A stretch of 64,000 bases of DNA, from contig NZ_CP042453.1 in assembly GCF_007993735.1 (NCBI RefSeq), positions 62,001 to 126,000 on the forward strand. Reading direction: 5' to 3'. The position numbers were made by a program, and so were the translations under genes. Under the pieces are notes generated by a model. That model was not told where the DNA came from, did not search any database, and saw only the letters and a program-made list of their open reading frames with translations. This DNA comes from Arenimonas daejeonensis (GTDB taxonomy: Bacteria; Pseudomonadota; Gammaproteobacteria; Xanthomonadales; Xanthomonadaceae). Below are positions 63,280-64,000 of this stretch, piece by piece; positions within the stretch are counted from its first letter, which is position 1, and each line of letters begins with the position of its first letter.

Positions 63280-63831
63280 TCAGTTGAGCTTGCGGCGGTG
63301 CCGGGGTCCCAGCACGCAGTCGCTGTGCAGCAGCATCACCGCCACGCGGACGAATTCGGAGACCTCTTCCAGCGCGTCCTCGTCGGCTTCCGGATCCTCG
63401 TAGCTCAGGTCGCTGGCGGCGATGCGGGCGAGATCCGCCAGCGCTTCCTCCGACTCTTCGGACAGGGGCGGCTTGGCGCCGGCGGCCAGGCCGAAGCCGC
63501 CAAGGAAGCCCCGGCCCCAGGCCAGCAGGCCATCGCCGCGCTCGCTGACCGGCCGGTCTTCGGGCGGCAGCAGCAGCTCGAACTCGAAGTCGGGTGATTC
63601 CAGCTGGCGGGTGCTGGCGAGGTACAGGCGATCCAGCGGTCCATCGGTTTCCGGCGCCGACAGCAGCGGGTCGGACATCACCTGGGCGAACCAGGTCCGC
63701 CGGTCGTGCTTGCCGCCGCCCGACAGGTAACCGCACAGCGAACCGTGCAGTTCGGACGGCTCGAGGCCGGCTTCCAGGCTGCGCAGCTCGGCGGCAATCT
63801 CGGCGTGGTCGGGCAGCAGGGGTTCGGACAT
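63280..63831 (-). CDS. ygfB: UPF0149 family protein YgfB
   Basis: 183-aa helical protein of the YecA/YgfB family, function poorly defined. Signatures: SELHGSLCGYLSGGG near residue 30 and LLAWGRGFLGGFGLA near residue 105. The C-terminal acidic stretch is LSYEDPEADEDALEEVSEFV. ATG 63831 starts MSEPLLPDHAEIAAEL; the additional upstream frame is not supported by a ribosome-binding site. It heads the ygfB-pepP run. Confidence 0.93.
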   Translation of the reverse strand: MSEPLLPDHAEIAAELRSLEAGLEPSELHGSLCGYLSGGGKHDRRTWFAQVMSDPLLSAPETDGPLDRLYLASTRQLESPDFEFELLLPPEDRPVSERGDGLLAWGRGFLGGFGLAAGAKPPLSEESEEALADLARIAASDLSYEDPEADEDALEEVSEFVRVAVMLLHSDCVLGPRHRRKLN

Positions 63832-63882
63832 GGGATCGGTGCCGTGAAGGTGCCGGCATTCTAGCAAGGCCGGACAGGCCGC

Positions 63883-63911
63883 TTGTGGCGGTGTTAGCGC
63901 CACCCTACACT
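63883..63911 (+). promoter_or_regulatory. Candidate promoter with palindromic operator at the right edge
   Basis: TTGTGG (63883), a 17-base spacer and TACACT (63906) could form a weak sigma-70 promoter pointing out of the window. GTGGCG and CGCCAC (63885-63890 and 63898-63903) form an inverted repeat inside it. The rest of the edge (63912-64000) contains no complete gene; an AGGAGG ribosome-binding site at the last bases implies a start codon just outside. Confidence 0.35.
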
Positions 63912-64000
63912 GCCCCGGATAGCACGGATCGAATCAGGGGACCTCCGGGCCTAATGGCGCAGCGGCGAAACAGGGTCAAGAGTCGGGCAGCCAGGAGGGT

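Overview
This window is high-GC bacterial chromosome that looks like a member of the Xanthomonadaceae (Lysobacter/Luteimonas/Pseudoxanthomonas type). The main clues are a division/cell-wall (dcw) cluster without murD, rnpB directly upstream of mraZ, an Xps-type type II secretion cluster (gspE-F-G-H-I-J-K-L-M-N-D, no separate gspC) beside purL, and a ribD-ribE-ribB-ribH-nusB-thiL-pgpA order. The genus is an inference; no rRNA gene is present to settle it.

Layout. 1-13,827: the dcw cluster on the minus strand (mraZ, rsmH, ftsL, ftsI, murE, murF, mraY, ftsW, murG, murC, ddl, ftsQ, ftsA), nearly every gene overlapping the next by 4 bp. Its control region carries a TTGACA promoter and five 10-bp MraZ-box-like repeats. 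14,151-14,506: RNase P RNA. 14,561-20,591: rsmI, the divergent lpoA-yraN pair, a rhomboid protein, a GlcD-like FAD oxidase and a UDG-superfamily protein. 20,601-21,359: a small double-glycine-leader peptide gene and a four-helix LspA-like membrane protein gene. 21,717-32,748: the thiamine/riboflavin operon (pgpA, thiL, nusB, ribH, ribB, ribE, ribD), interrupted twice. A peptide-export islet (two double-glycine peptides, a 54-aa membrane protein, HlyD-like adaptor, peptidase-containing ABC transporter, and a decayed second HlyD copy) sits between ribB and ribH. A HicA-like/HTH pair sits between ribE and ribD. 32,745-34,993: GNAT, nrdR, glyA. 35,168-38,381: creD and ettA. 38,453-50,685: two glycosyltransferases and the complete Xps secretion operon. 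50,835-63,831: purL, dsbC, xerD, an RDD protein, lptG-lptF, pepA-holC, a secreted unknown, pepP and ygfB.

The most notable content is the putative class II bacteriocin/microcin system. Three peptides share almost the same leader (M-R-x-L-S...E...V-x-G-G) and lie at two loci on either side of the ribH-nusB-thiL-pgpA block. At both loci a peptide gene is followed by a long perfect palindrome and then a small membrane-protein gene, an arrangement expected of peptide-immunity pairs. The single exporter near 26 kb could serve all three peptides.

Data quality. About 31 single-base reading-frame breaks fall in 24 genes, many of them essential (murG, murE, ftsI, mraZ, ribE, ribH, purL and others), mostly at short homopolymers. 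In each case the downstream frame continues the same conserved protein and usually ends at the expected ATGA overlap with the next gene. I read these as consensus errors of an uncorrected long-read assembly, not real pseudogenes. Coordinates span the full gene, and repaired protein lengths are quoted.
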